Shown here: piece by piece, positions 7,600 to 16,900 of the stretch
Layout of the letters: each line of letters begins with the position of its first letter
Position numbering within the stretch: position 1 is the first letter of the stretch
Source: Arthrobacter sp. Edens01
Lineage (GTDB): Bacteria > Actinomycetota > Actinomycetes > Actinomycetales > Micrococcaceae
Length of the DNA stretch: 64,000 nucleotides
Assembly (NCBI RefSeq): GCF_001307035.1
Contig: NZ_LKIU01000005.1
Location: 767,200-831,199, forward strand
Direction: 5' to 3'
Made by a program: the position numbers and the translations under genes
Notes under the pieces: generated by a model
Databases searched by the model: none
Seen by the model: the letters and a program-made list of their open reading frames with translations, nothing else
Told to the model about the DNA's origin: nothing

Positions 7600-8840
7600 G
7601 CGGCTCGATTCTGATTACCAACATCAGCGAACTGTCCACCATGGATCCTGCCCGCGGTGATGACGCGGTGATTCGGGATGCCGCGGTGGTGTTCGAAAGC
7701 GAGCGCATCAGCTGGCTTGGTTCCGCCGGCGCCGCCCCCGCCGCTGACCGGATGGTCGACGCCGGCGGGCGGGCCATGCTTCCCGGCTGGGTCGATTCGC
7801 ACACACACCTGGTCTTCGCCGGGGACCGCAGCGCCGAGTTCGCTGCCCGGATGGCGGGGGAGAGCTACAGTGCCGGCGGCATCGCCGTGACCATGGAAGC
7901 CACGCGTGCCGCCGGGGACTACGATCTCACCCGGATGCTGCTGGCGCGCCGGGCCGAAGCCGCCGCAGGCGGAACAACCTGGCTGGAAACCAAGACCGGA
8001 TACGGGCTGGATGTTGAGCAGGAAACCCGCAGCGCCCGGATCGCTTCCAGCGTGGTGGATGACGTGACCTACCTGGGGGCGCACCTGGTCCCGGACGGCC
8101 TGGACGGCGACGAATACACCGACCTTGTCTGCGGTCCCATGCTCGCCGGTGTGCTGCCCTACGTGCAGTGGGCCGACGTGTTCTGCGAGCGCGGCGCCTT
8201 CACCGAAGAACAGTCCCGCCGGGTACTCAATGCCTGCCGGGACGCCGGCCTGGGCCTGCGCGTCCACGGCAACCAGCTTGGCCCTGGCGCCGGGGTGCAG
8301 CTGGCGGCCGAATTCGGAGCGGCCAGCGTGGATCACGTGAACTACCTGTCTGCGCAGGACATCGACGCACTCGCCGGAACCTGGACCGGCTGGAACTCCT
8401 CCACAGGGACGGGAACTCCGGGGACCGTGGCCACCTGCCTGCCGGCCTGCGATCTCTCCACCCGGCAGCCGCTGGCCCCGGGCCGGGAACTGCTGGATGC
8501 CGGCGTCGAAATCGCCCTGGCAACGAACTGCAATCCCGGCACGTCCTACACCTCATCCATGGCGTTCTGTGTGGCGACGGCCGTGCTGCAGATGGAACTC
8601 AGCGTTCCCGAAGCCATCCGTGCCGCGACCTACGGCGGGGCGCTCGCACTGCGGCGGCACACGGGGAACGACGCCGACGGGCAGCGGGCGGTGGGCTCGA
8701 TCGCCGTCGGGCACCGGGCAGATATCCACCTGCTGAACGCGCCGTCTGCCGCTTACCTCGCCTACCGCCCCGGGATGCCCCTCACAGCTGCGGTCTGGCG
8801 GGCCGGGAAGCGGGTTCCCGGGACAAGGGCAGGCAGCTAA
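7596..8840 (+). CDS. hutI: Imidazolonepropionase
   Basis: A 414-residue amidohydrolase that opens the imidazolone ring to give N-formimino-L-glutamate. The signature WVDSHTHLVFAGDR is at about residues 65-78. The conserved ETKTGYGL and VHGNQL segments are present, followed by LATNCNPGTS near the C-terminus. GTG at 7596 has an excellent AAAGGAGG (7581-7588) and overlaps the hutF stop by 4 nt. It is the last gene of the operon; no clear terminator follows. Confidence 0.95.
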   Translation: MSGSILITNISELSTMDPARGDDAVIRDAAVVFESERISWLGSAGAAPAADRMVDAGGRAMLPGWVDSHTHLVFAGDRSAEFAARMAGESYSAGGIAVTMEATRAAGDYDLTRMLLARRAEAAAGGTTWLETKTGYGLDVEQETRSARIASSVVDDVTYLGAHLVPDGLDGDEYTDLVCGPMLAGVLPYVQWADVFCERGAFTEEQSRRVLNACRDAGLGLRVHGNQLGPGAGVQLAAEFGAASVDHVNYLSAQDIDALAGTWTGWNSSTGTGTPGTVATCLPACDLSTRQPLAPGRELLDAGVEIALATNCNPGTSYTSSMAFCVATAVLQMELSVPEAIRAATYGGALALRRHTGNDADGQRAVGSIAVGHRADIHLLNAPSAAYLAYRPGMPLTAAVWRAGKRVPGTRAGS

Positions 8841-8979
8841 GCCGGGGCGGACACGGCAAAAACCCTGTGCTGCCTATGGACCTGCCCCGTAGGGGGTCCT
8901 ACGATACAAGGCACACTGGCCTGCGAGCGGCGGGGCCCGTGTACGGACTGAACCTCCTGCGGACCCCTAGGCGGCGCTG

Positions 8980-10731
8980 ATGTCTACGTTGAAGTATTCG
9001 GCAGATGAAGGAACAACCGTACCGCCGCGCGTCGTGCCGGTCTCCCGCGGCCGCATCGTCGTCGACTGGCTGACCACCACCGACCACAAGAAGATCGGCT
9101 ACCTGTACCTGATCACGTCCTTCATTTTCTTCTGCCTGGCCGGGGTCATGGCCCTGATCATCCGGGCCGAGCTCTTCCAGCCGGGACTTGAAATCGTCTC
9201 TTCCCGCGAGCAGTACAACCAGCTGTTCACCATGCACGGCACACTGATGCTGCTGATGTTCGCCACCCCGCTCTTCGCCGGCTTTGCGAACGTGATGATG
9301 CCGCTGCAGATCGGGGCGCCGGACGTCGCGTTCCCGCGCCTGAACGCCCTGGCCTACTGGTTCTTCCTCTTCGGCTCCCTGATTGCGATCTCAGGGTTCC
9401 TGACCCCGCAGGGAGCGGCATCCTTCGGCTGGACGGCGTACGCACCGTTGTCCAACACCACGTTCTCGCCCGGTATCGGCGGGGACCTGTGGGTCTTTGG
9501 CCTGGCGCTGTCCGGATTCGGAACCATCCTCGGCTCGGTCAACTTCGTCACCACCATCATCTGCATGCGCGCTCCCGGCATGACCATGTGGCGCATGCCG
9601 ATCTTCACCTGGAACACGCTGGTCACCGCCATCCTGGTACTGATGGCGTTCCCGCCGCTGGCAGCCGCGCTGTTCGCCCTGGGAGCGGACCGCAGGTTCG
9701 ACGCCCACATCTTCGATCCGGAGAACGGCGGGGCCATCCTCTGGCAGCACCTGTTCTGGTTCTTCGGCCATCCGGAGGTCTACATCATCGCGCTGCCGTT
9801 CTTCGGGATCATCTCGGAAATCCTGCCGGTGTTCAGCCGCAAACCGATCTTCGGCTACAAGGGCCTGATCTTTGCGACGATCGCGATCGCGGGCCTGTCC
9901 ATGACCGTCTGGGCACACCACATGTACGTCACCGGGCAGGTGTTCCTGCCGTTCTTCGCGATCATGACCATGCTCATCGCCGTGCCCACCGGCGTGAAGT
10001 TCTTCAACTGGATCGGCACCATGTGGCGCGGTTCCATTACCTTCGAGACGCCCATGATGTGGGCCCTCGGATTCCTCATCACGTTCCTGTTCGGCGGGCT
10101 GACCGGCATCATCCTGTCCTCACCGCCGCTGGACTTCCACGTTTCAGACACCTACTTTGTGGTGGCCCATTTCCATTACGTGGTCTTCGGCACGGTGGTG
10201 TTCGCGATGTTCGGCGGGTTCTACTTCTGGTGGCCAAAGTGGACCGGCAAGATGCTCAACGAGCGGCTGGGAAAGATCCACTTCTGGCTGCTGTTCCTGG
10301 GCTTCCACCTGACCTTCATGATTCAGCACTGGCTCGGTGTGCTGGGCATGCCGCGGCGCTATGCGGACTACCTGGTGGAGGACAACTTCACGGCGATGAA
10401 CCAGCTCTCCACCATCGGTTCCCTGATTCTCGGGTTCTCCATGATTCCGTTCTTCTGGAACGTCTACGTGACCTGGCGGCGCGGGAAGAAAGTGGAAGTG
10501 GACGATCCGTGGGGTTTTGGGTGCTCACTCGAATGGGCCACGTCCTGCCCGCCGCCGCGGCACAACTTCACGTCGCTGCCCAGGATCCGGTCCGAGCGGC
10601 CGGCACTGGACCTGCACCACCCGGAGCTCAAGCCGCGGGCCAATGAGAAGACCGACAACCCCGTGGCCAGTGTGCTCGGCGCAGCCGACATGGGATCCGA
10701 GGATCCGAAGAACCCCGACCCCCGGCAGTAG
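8980..10731 (+). CDS. ctaD: Cytochrome c oxidase (aa3 type) subunit I
   Basis: A 583-residue, 12-helix haem-copper oxidase subunit. Ligand motifs are intact: TMHGT (His86, haem a), [10 protein letters not shown] (His264 CuB with the Tyr crosslink partner), AHH (His313/314 CuB) and VAHFHYV (His397 haem a3, His399 haem a). The tail carries [14 protein letters not shown], typical of actinobacteria. No ctaC, ctaE or qcr genes are adjacent, so this may be a second, stand-alone copy. The ribosome site is weak; a possible -10 (TACGAT) lies at 8900-8905. Confidence 0.95.
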   Translation: MSTLKYSADEGTTVPPRVVPVSRGRIVVDWLTTTDHKKIGYLYLITSFIFFCLAGVMALIIRAELFQPGLEIVSSREQYNQLFTMHGTLMLLMFATPLFAGFANVMMPLQIGAPDVAFPRLNALAYWFFLFGSLIAISGFLTPQGAASFGWTAYAPLSNTTFSPGIGGDLWVFGLALSGFGTILGSVNFVTTIICMRAPGMTMWRMPIFTWNTLVTAILVLMAFPPLAAALFALGADRRFDAHIFDPENGGAILWQHLFWFFGHPEVYIIALPFFGIISEILPVFSRKPIFGYKGLIFATIAIAGLSMTVWAHHMYVTGQVFLPFFAIMTMLIAVPTGVKFFNWIGTMWRGSITFETPMMWALGFLITFLFGGLTGIILSSPPLDFHVSDTYFVVAHFHYVVFGTVVFAMFGGFYFWWPKWTGKMLNERLGKIHFWLLFLGFHLTFMIQHWLGVLGMPRRYADYLVEDNFTAMNQLSTIGSLILGFSMIPFFWNVYVTWRRGKKVEVDDPWGFGCSLEWATSCPPPRHNFTSLPRIRSERPALDLHHPELKPRANEKTDNPVASVLGAADMGSEDPKNPDPRQ

Positions 10732-10853
10732 GGCGGGGCCTAGGTTGCGCCCACTTCTAAACTGGAACCAAGGGGATTCCACCACTGGAACGTGCCATCA
10801 GAGTGCACGCGCAGGGGCAATGCCGCCCTTCGGCCCCGGTGAGAGGAGTTGTT

Positions 10854-11804
10854 GTGAAAGCCTGGCAGTACATGGGGGGGCGCAAGCCGATCCAGCTAAA
10901 TGACATCCCGGAACCGGTTCCGGGTCCAACGCAGGTAATCATCGACGTCAAAGCCGCAGGGCTCTGCCACTCCGATGTGATGTACATGGAAGTCGGGGAC
11001 CAGGCCATGCCGTTCCTGCCCATGACGCAGGGACATGAGAACGCCGGGGTCGTCACCGCCCTCGGGAACGAGGTCACCGGTTTCAAGGTGGGCGACGTTG
11101 TGGGAGTCTGCTCCTCAGGAGTGCAGCCACCGCTGGGGATGTTCACGCCGGGAGGGTTCGCCGACAGACTCGCAGCTGACTACCGGGACCTTGCCAGGGT
11201 TCCCGAAGGGCTGGACCTCTCGCTGGCTGCCCTCGCCACTGATGCGGGCATGACCTCCTACCACGCCATGATCAAGGTTGGCGGCGCGGCGAAAGGCATG
11301 AAAGTAGGTGTCATCGGCTTCGGCGGCCTGGGGCAGATCGGCGCCCGAGCGGCTGTGCTCACCGGTGCCGAAGTCCACGTCGCGGAGATGAAGGAAGAAG
11401 CCTGGGATAACGCCCGCGAGGTTGGTGCCGTCAGCTGCGTCAAGGATGCAGCCGAATGGGTCCAGGACCCGCGCGCCGGCGGGGACTTTGACCTCATCGT
11501 GGACTACGCCGGCTTCGACACCACGCAGAAGGCCATCAACGCCGTGAAGCGCGGCGGCAAAGTCGTGCAGGTCGGTCTGGGAAAACCCACGTTCACGGTG
11601 GCAACCAACACCATCCTGGGCAAGAAGCTAGAAGGCTCGCTTGGCGGCACCGTGGAGGACATCGAGGAGGTCTTTGACCTGATGCTGCGTGGGGAGATCC
11701 GCCCCGGTTACGAGGAAATCGGTTTCGAAGAGATCGCCAACGGCCTTGAACGGCTGAAGAACAACGAGGTCCTTGGCCGCCTGGTGGCGAGGTTTGGCGA
11801 CTGA
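10854..11804 (+). CDS. Zinc-dependent alcohol dehydrogenase, MDR family
   Basis: A 316-residue medium-chain dehydrogenase. GLCHSD and GHE supply the catalytic-zinc ligands, and GFGGLGQIGARAA is the nucleotide-binding Rossmann motif. The lobe that normally carries four structural-zinc cysteines is replaced by a short GVQPPLGMFTPGG stretch, so structural zinc is absent. GTG at 10854 has GAGAGGAG five bases upstream; the ATG at 10803 would add a non-homologous leader. It is monocistronic; substrate unknown. Confidence 0.88.
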   Translation: MKAWQYMGGRKPIQLNDIPEPVPGPTQVIIDVKAAGLCHSDVMYMEVGDQAMPFLPMTQGHENAGVVTALGNEVTGFKVGDVVGVCSSGVQPPLGMFTPGGFADRLAADYRDLARVPEGLDLSLAALATDAGMTSYHAMIKVGGAAKGMKVGVIGFGGLGQIGARAAVLTGAEVHVAEMKEEAWDNAREVGAVSCVKDAAEWVQDPRAGGDFDLIVDYAGFDTTQKAINAVKRGGKVVQVGLGKPTFTVATNTILGKKLEGSLGGTVEDIEEVFDLMLRGEIRPGYEEIGFEEIANGLERLKNNEVLGRLVARFGD

Positions 11805-11835
11805 GGACAGCTCTGCGACACCGGCCCCGCCGCGG

Positions 11836-12741
11836 TTAGGGGCGGATTAAACGCGCGGAACCCTCCCTGAGCCGGGCGGCAAGGTCTGCGGCGTGCGATG
11901 CCGGCCACCAGTGGCCGGCATCGACGACGGTGAACCGTACCTGAGGCGCGAACTCCTCCACACCCTGGTTTAGGGCCGGGGAAAGGAACGGATCGTGCAG
12001 CGGCACAATCACGTCCACGGCTATCTGGACGGTGCCCAGCACCGCGGGCTGCTCCGGGGAAGCGAGGTTGGCCCGGTACAGGGCCAGGCCGCGCTGCGGG
12101 TTGCGTCCGGCAGGCCGCTCCTGGGTTCGCTGATAGAGGCTTGATCCGATTACGGAAAAGAAGAGTTCGGGAAGCACCGGGATCTGGAACGCCCCCACGT
12201 AGGAACTGCGCAGGCATTGCTGGAACACATCGGGCCAGCGGTGCGGCGTCCGCAGCCGCTGGGCGAACCAGCTGCGGAAATGCTGCAGGTCGGGCCCCGA
12301 GATGCTGAGGTACCGGGAGAGCCGGGACTGCGCCCGCGGATCCCGCGCAGCCGCCCAGCCCTGAATAGAACCCCAGTCGTGGCCAACCAGCTGTACGGGT
12401 CCGGCCGACTTCGCTTCCAGGACCGTGTACAGGTCATCGACCAGCAGCGGCAGCCGAAAGTTCGACAACGCGGTTTCCTGGACCGTGGAGAGTCCTGCGT
12501 CGCGGGTGTCGTAGGCGATGACGTGGTGGTCTGCGGCCAGCAGTGCGATAACTCCGGCGAAGACCCTATGGTCGTCGGGATAGCCGTGCACCAGCAGCAC
12601 CTCGGGCACCCCCGGTCCCGGCTCTGGGCCGTATTCGTAGACCGCAAGCTGGGCACCGTGGCCTCTCACCCAGCTTCGCCGTTCGGTGGGATGCAGGGGA
12701 GCGGGGGCAGTTGGGCGGGTTCCTAGGAGGCTCACTGTCAT
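11836..12741 (-). CDS. Epoxide-hydrolase-like alpha/beta hydrolase
   Basis: A 301-residue alpha/beta-fold protein. LLVHGYPDD provides the HGxP oxyanion-hole motif, and VGHDWGS carries an Asp nucleophile as in epoxide hydrolases and haloalkane dehalogenases rather than Ser. DAGHWW supplies the catalytic His. ATG at 12741 has GGAAGGA five bases upstream; the longer frame to 12810 is not supported. It follows the frameshifted SDR gene on the same strand; in mycobacterial EphD the same two domains are fused in one protein. Confidence 0.83.
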   Translation of the reverse strand: MTVSLLGTRPTAPAPLHPTERRSWVRGHGAQLAVYEYGPEPGPGVPEVLLVHGYPDDHRVFAGVIALLAADHHVIAYDTRDAGLSTVQETALSNFRLPLLVDDLYTVLEAKSAGPVQLVGHDWGSIQGWAAARDPRAQSRLSRYLSISGPDLQHFRSWFAQRLRTPHRWPDVFQQCLRSSYVGAFQIPVLPELFFSVIGSSLYQRTQERPAGRNPQRGLALYRANLASPEQPAVLGTVQIAVDVIVPLHDPFLSPALNQGVEEFAPQVRFTVVDAGHWWPASHAADLAARLREGSARLIRP

Positions 12742-12825
12742 GTTCCTTCCATCCGGACGCTTTCCTCCGCGCTGCAGCCAGCGGCGCGTGGCCGCTAGCC
12801 TACCTTCCAACGTGCGGCCCCGGTC

Positions 12826-13696
12826 CTACCGGTTGTCCGACAGTCTGGTGAGGGCTGCACTGATCGCCCACAGGTGTGCGGCGGCCCTCTGGTCGTAGCT
12901 GCGTCTGGATGACCTGCGCACTTTGCCCCTGCTGAAGTACGTCCCGCTCACCGCTTCGAGTTCGGAAGCGGAAGCCAGCCGGACCGAAGTGGCAGCCCCC
13001 GCCTCCGCACGCTGCATAAGGGGCCTCAGCAGCGGCACGAACACGCGCTGGGCCGCTCCGGGGTCCTCCGTCCCGAAGGACGTGCTTACTATTCCGGGAT
13101 GGAGAACATTGGCAGTTACCCTGCTGCCCTCCAGTTTCCGTGCCAGCTCGTAGGTGAAAAGCACATTGGCGAGCTTTGACTGGCTGTAGGCCCGTGCTCC
13201 CGAGTAGGAGTTTGCCCCCTGGAGATCATCGAAATCGATCCGCCCCGAGGCATGTGCGTTGGAGGAGACCGTCACCACCCGGGCAGATGAACTCTCCCGC
13301 AGCCGCGCCAGCAGCAGATTGGTCAGCAGGAACGGGGCCAGATGGTTCAAGGCAAATGTTTGCTCGAGACCGTCAGCGGTGACGTGCCGGGTGTTCCAAT
13401 ACCCGCCGACGTTGTTGACAAGTACATCAATGCGGGGAAGCACTGCCAGGATTTCTCCCGCCAACCGCCGAACGTCGGCCTGGGAAGAGAGGTCACAGGT
13501 AAAGACGTCTACCCTCCCGCCGCTTTCCTTCCTGATCTCTTCCGCAGCCGCCTGCGCGGTCCGGTCTGCGACCGGTGACGGCGAGGCGCGCACCCATTGC
13601 TGCCAGTTTCTGCGCGGTAGCCAGGCCGATCCCGCCGGTGGCGCCGGTGACCAGCACAGTTCTTCCCTGCATTTGGCGGCCTTGGCTCTGTTCCAT
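12826..13696 (-). pseudogene. Short-chain dehydrogenase/reductase, frameshifted
   Basis: The N-terminus ([24 protein letters not shown], starting at 13696) and the remainder ([34 protein letters not shown]) are in different frames. They join near 13555-13572, after VTGRR and before TAQAAAEEI. The span of 871 nt is one base too long for a 289-residue protein, consistent with a single inserted base. All SDR landmarks (TGxxxGIG, NNVG, catalytic Ser, YxxxK) survive across the two frames. Either a recent pseudogene or a sequencing error. Confidence 0.8.
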
Positions 13697-13845
13697 GGCA
13701 TGGATCCTCGAGAATGAACTTCGTCCGAACCACTCCCGCCCAGAAGTAGTCCGGCACCTTGTCCCTTCACGCTACGTCCGAAATCCCGCGTAATCGACAG
13801 GTTCAGCATTCGAACTCCTGCCGGCTGGATTCGTCCGCTGTAAAA

Positions 13846-13887
13846 GAGCGGCGCCGCCCGGACCCGAAGGTCCGGACGGCGCCGCTC
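13846..13887 (-). terminator. Strong hairpin terminator of the secreted nuclease gene
   Basis: gagcggcgccg-c-ccggacc pairs with ggtccgg-a-cggcgccgctc around a cgaa loop: 18 pairs with one mismatch. On the minus strand it is followed by TTTTA, as expected downstream of the gene ending at 13911. Confidence 0.85.
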
Positions 13888-13910
13888 CGTTATTGCCTAG
13901 CCGGTGCGGG

Positions 13911-16900
13911 CTAGCCGCGGCTGATCGTGCAGATCAGGTACCGGGCGTAGTCCACCGCGTACTTGAGCCAGCCCCGGACGTCCCACCAGTTCTTCGGCGG
14001 GACGGGACGGATACAAGTCGGCTGCTGGGGTGCTTCATCCACGGTTACCGGGATGCTCACCGTGGTGCCGGAGGGATCCGCGGTCAGAACCAGGGTTCCG
14101 TTCCCGGACGCCGACGCCGGAATGGCAGCGGTGACGCTGGCGGCACCGGCCGTTACCGGAACCGAACCAAGCGCGACGGCGGTTCCGCCGGCGGGCACCC
14201 AGCTCACCGCGAGCGTGGTGTTGGCGGGGCTGCCCAGCGAGGTCAGGTCCAGCTTGTCCACCGCGAAGGAGACACTGGATCCGGCCTGCACATTGGCCGG
14301 AGCGGCCTTGACGATGACGCCCTGGCGGGCGAAGTCCGGGGAGACCGGGCTGCTGGCCTGCAGGTAGCTGATCCACGCATCCCGGTCGATCAGCCCGGAG
14401 TCACGGGTGTCCGTGCCCTGCGCGAAGGTGGAGAAGTTGTCCCCGCCCTGCGCCAGGAAGCTGAACGTTCCCACCCGGTAAGCCCGGGTGGTATCCAGGG
14501 CCTCGCCGTTGACGGTGACCGACTGGATCCGGGAGCCGCGCGGCTGGTCCGGATCGTAGGTGTAGGTCACGTTGTCAGAAAGTCCCAGCGCCAGGAACGT
14601 CCGGGAACTTCCATCCGGCTGCCACTGTTCTTCCAGGACCGACTTCAGCTGCGCACCGGTGAGGGTGGTGGTCCACAGGTTGTTCACGAACGGCAGCACT
14701 GCGTTGGCTTCGGCGTAGGTAATCACGCCGTCCTCACCGTAGTACAGCTCAGCCCGCAGCCCGCCGGGGTTGACGACGCCGATTTCGGCCCCGCCGCGCT
14801 CGGGCGAGCCCAGGGAGGAGAGCAGCGAATCGGCCACCAGGTTACCCAGGGTGGATTCGTTGCCGCGGTCATCGCGGGAAGTCCCGGCGAAGGCCGTGGT
14901 GATGTCCGCAGTGACCGAGCCGATCGGTTGATTGCCGACCTCGGCCGCGTACGCCAGTGCGGCGTCGACGATCCGGCTGACTTCGGCAACGGCAGGGTAA
15001 GCGGCAACGAGATCCGCCGCGGGCGTGGTGGTACGGGCCACGTTGCCTGCGGTGTAGGAGAGCACCTCGTCAGTCTCAGCGTTGTACGCCAGTTCGATCT
15101 GGCCAATGAACTCGCCGTAGGAGCCGGTCTGGACAACGGGACGGGTCTTGCCGTCCACACCGGGAACAGGGGCATCCCACGCGTACTGCTTGTGCGTGTG
15201 GCCGGTGTAGATGGCATCCACCAGGGCGGAGGTCTCCGTCACGATCTCCGCGAAGGCACCGCCGCCGGCGATTTCCTCTTCCAGGCTGGCGCCGTCGGGC
15301 GTTCCCGAACCGGCACCCTCGTGGTATTCGGCAATGATGACGTCGGCCAGGCCGTCGGCGACGAGCTGTTCAGCGACACGGTTCACGGCTTCCACCGGAT
15401 CCCCGAACTCAAGGTCGGCAATGCCGCCGGGGGAGACCAGGGTTCCGGTTTCCTCGGTGACGGCGCCGATTACAGCCACCTGCACGCCGTCGACGTCCAG
15501 GATGGTGTACTCCGGCAGCGCCGGGGTGGTGGTCCCCTTCAGGTACACATTTGCGCCCAGATATTCGAACTGCGAGGCCGGAACCACGCGGTCGGTGAGG
15601 TCCGCGAACCCGCCGTCGAACTCGTGGTTGCCCACTGCCGAGGCCCGCAGGTCCAGGGCGTTCAGGACGTCGATGGTCGGCTGGTCCTCCTGCACCGAAG
15701 AGGCGAACAGGGAGGCGCCGATGTTGTCGCCGGCGGAGAGGAACAGCGAGCTGCCCTCCGGTGCGGCGGCCTTAAGCTGTTCAACGGTTCCGGCGAAGTT
15801 CACGGTGTTGGCGTCAATCCGGCCGTGGAAATCGTTGATGTTGAGCAGGTTCAGGTCAGTGACCTCGGCCTCGGCCGGGGTCAGGTCCATCCCAACGAGG
15901 ATCGGATCGTGGTCCGAGGAACGGTAGGGATCGGCTGCGTAGTAATCAGTGGCGTTGTAGTTGTACCGGCTGTACTCGAAGGCGATCGATTCAACCGAGT
16001 TGATGTTCCAGATATCGGTGCCGGTGACGTCCTCGGCGGCGGCCGGGGAAGCCAAGACGTGGTCCAGGGATCCGACCAGGCCGCTGAAGGCGTAGGAGTG
16101 CTTGCCGGTAGCCTTGCCCAGGTTCACGTAGCCTGCCTCGGCAAAGACCTGCATGGGGTCTTCCGCGGCGTAGGAGTTGAAGTCGCCGAGCAGGAAGACC
16201 CGCTCGGTTCCGGCTTCCTGCGCCACCGTGTCAGCGAACTCAGCTACGGCCTGGGCCTGACGGACGCGGTCGGCATTCCAGCCGCCCTGTCCGTTGTCTG
16301 CGTTCTCGCCGCTGGACGGTGCCGATCCCTTGGACTTGAAGTGGTTCGCGATCGCCACGAAGCTTTCGCTGTCTTCCCCGCCGGCAGGCTTGAAGGCCTG
16401 GGCGAGGGGCTCGCGGGCGTTGGAGAACACGCTCTCGTCATTCAGGATCACCGAATCTCCCACGGGTTCGGCGGTAGCGGTCCGGTAGATGAACGCAGTG
16501 CGGATTACGTCCTCGTCGTCGGGCAGGGCTGCGGGGGAGCGGACGTAGTCCCAGGTTCCCGGTGCAGCCGCGTTCAGCGCTTCGGTGAGGTGGGCCAGGG
16601 CAGTGTCCCGGTCCTGTCCCAGTTCGGCGGAGTTTTCAATCTCCATGAGCCCGACGACATCGGCGCCCAGGGAATTGATCGCTGCCACGATTTTCGCCTG
16701 CTGGCGGTCAAGGTTCGCCTCGTTGGCTGCGCCGCGTGCATCGCAGCCGCCACGGACGGTGACCGGAGCGCCGGAGCGGTCGTTGTAATAGGTGCAGCCC
16801 GTCAGGTCGTCGCCGGTGGTGCTGAAGTAGTTCAGCACGTTGAAGGCGGCGAGCTTCAGGTTGCCGCCCACACTCTGCGGTGCAGCGGTGCGGGTGTTTT

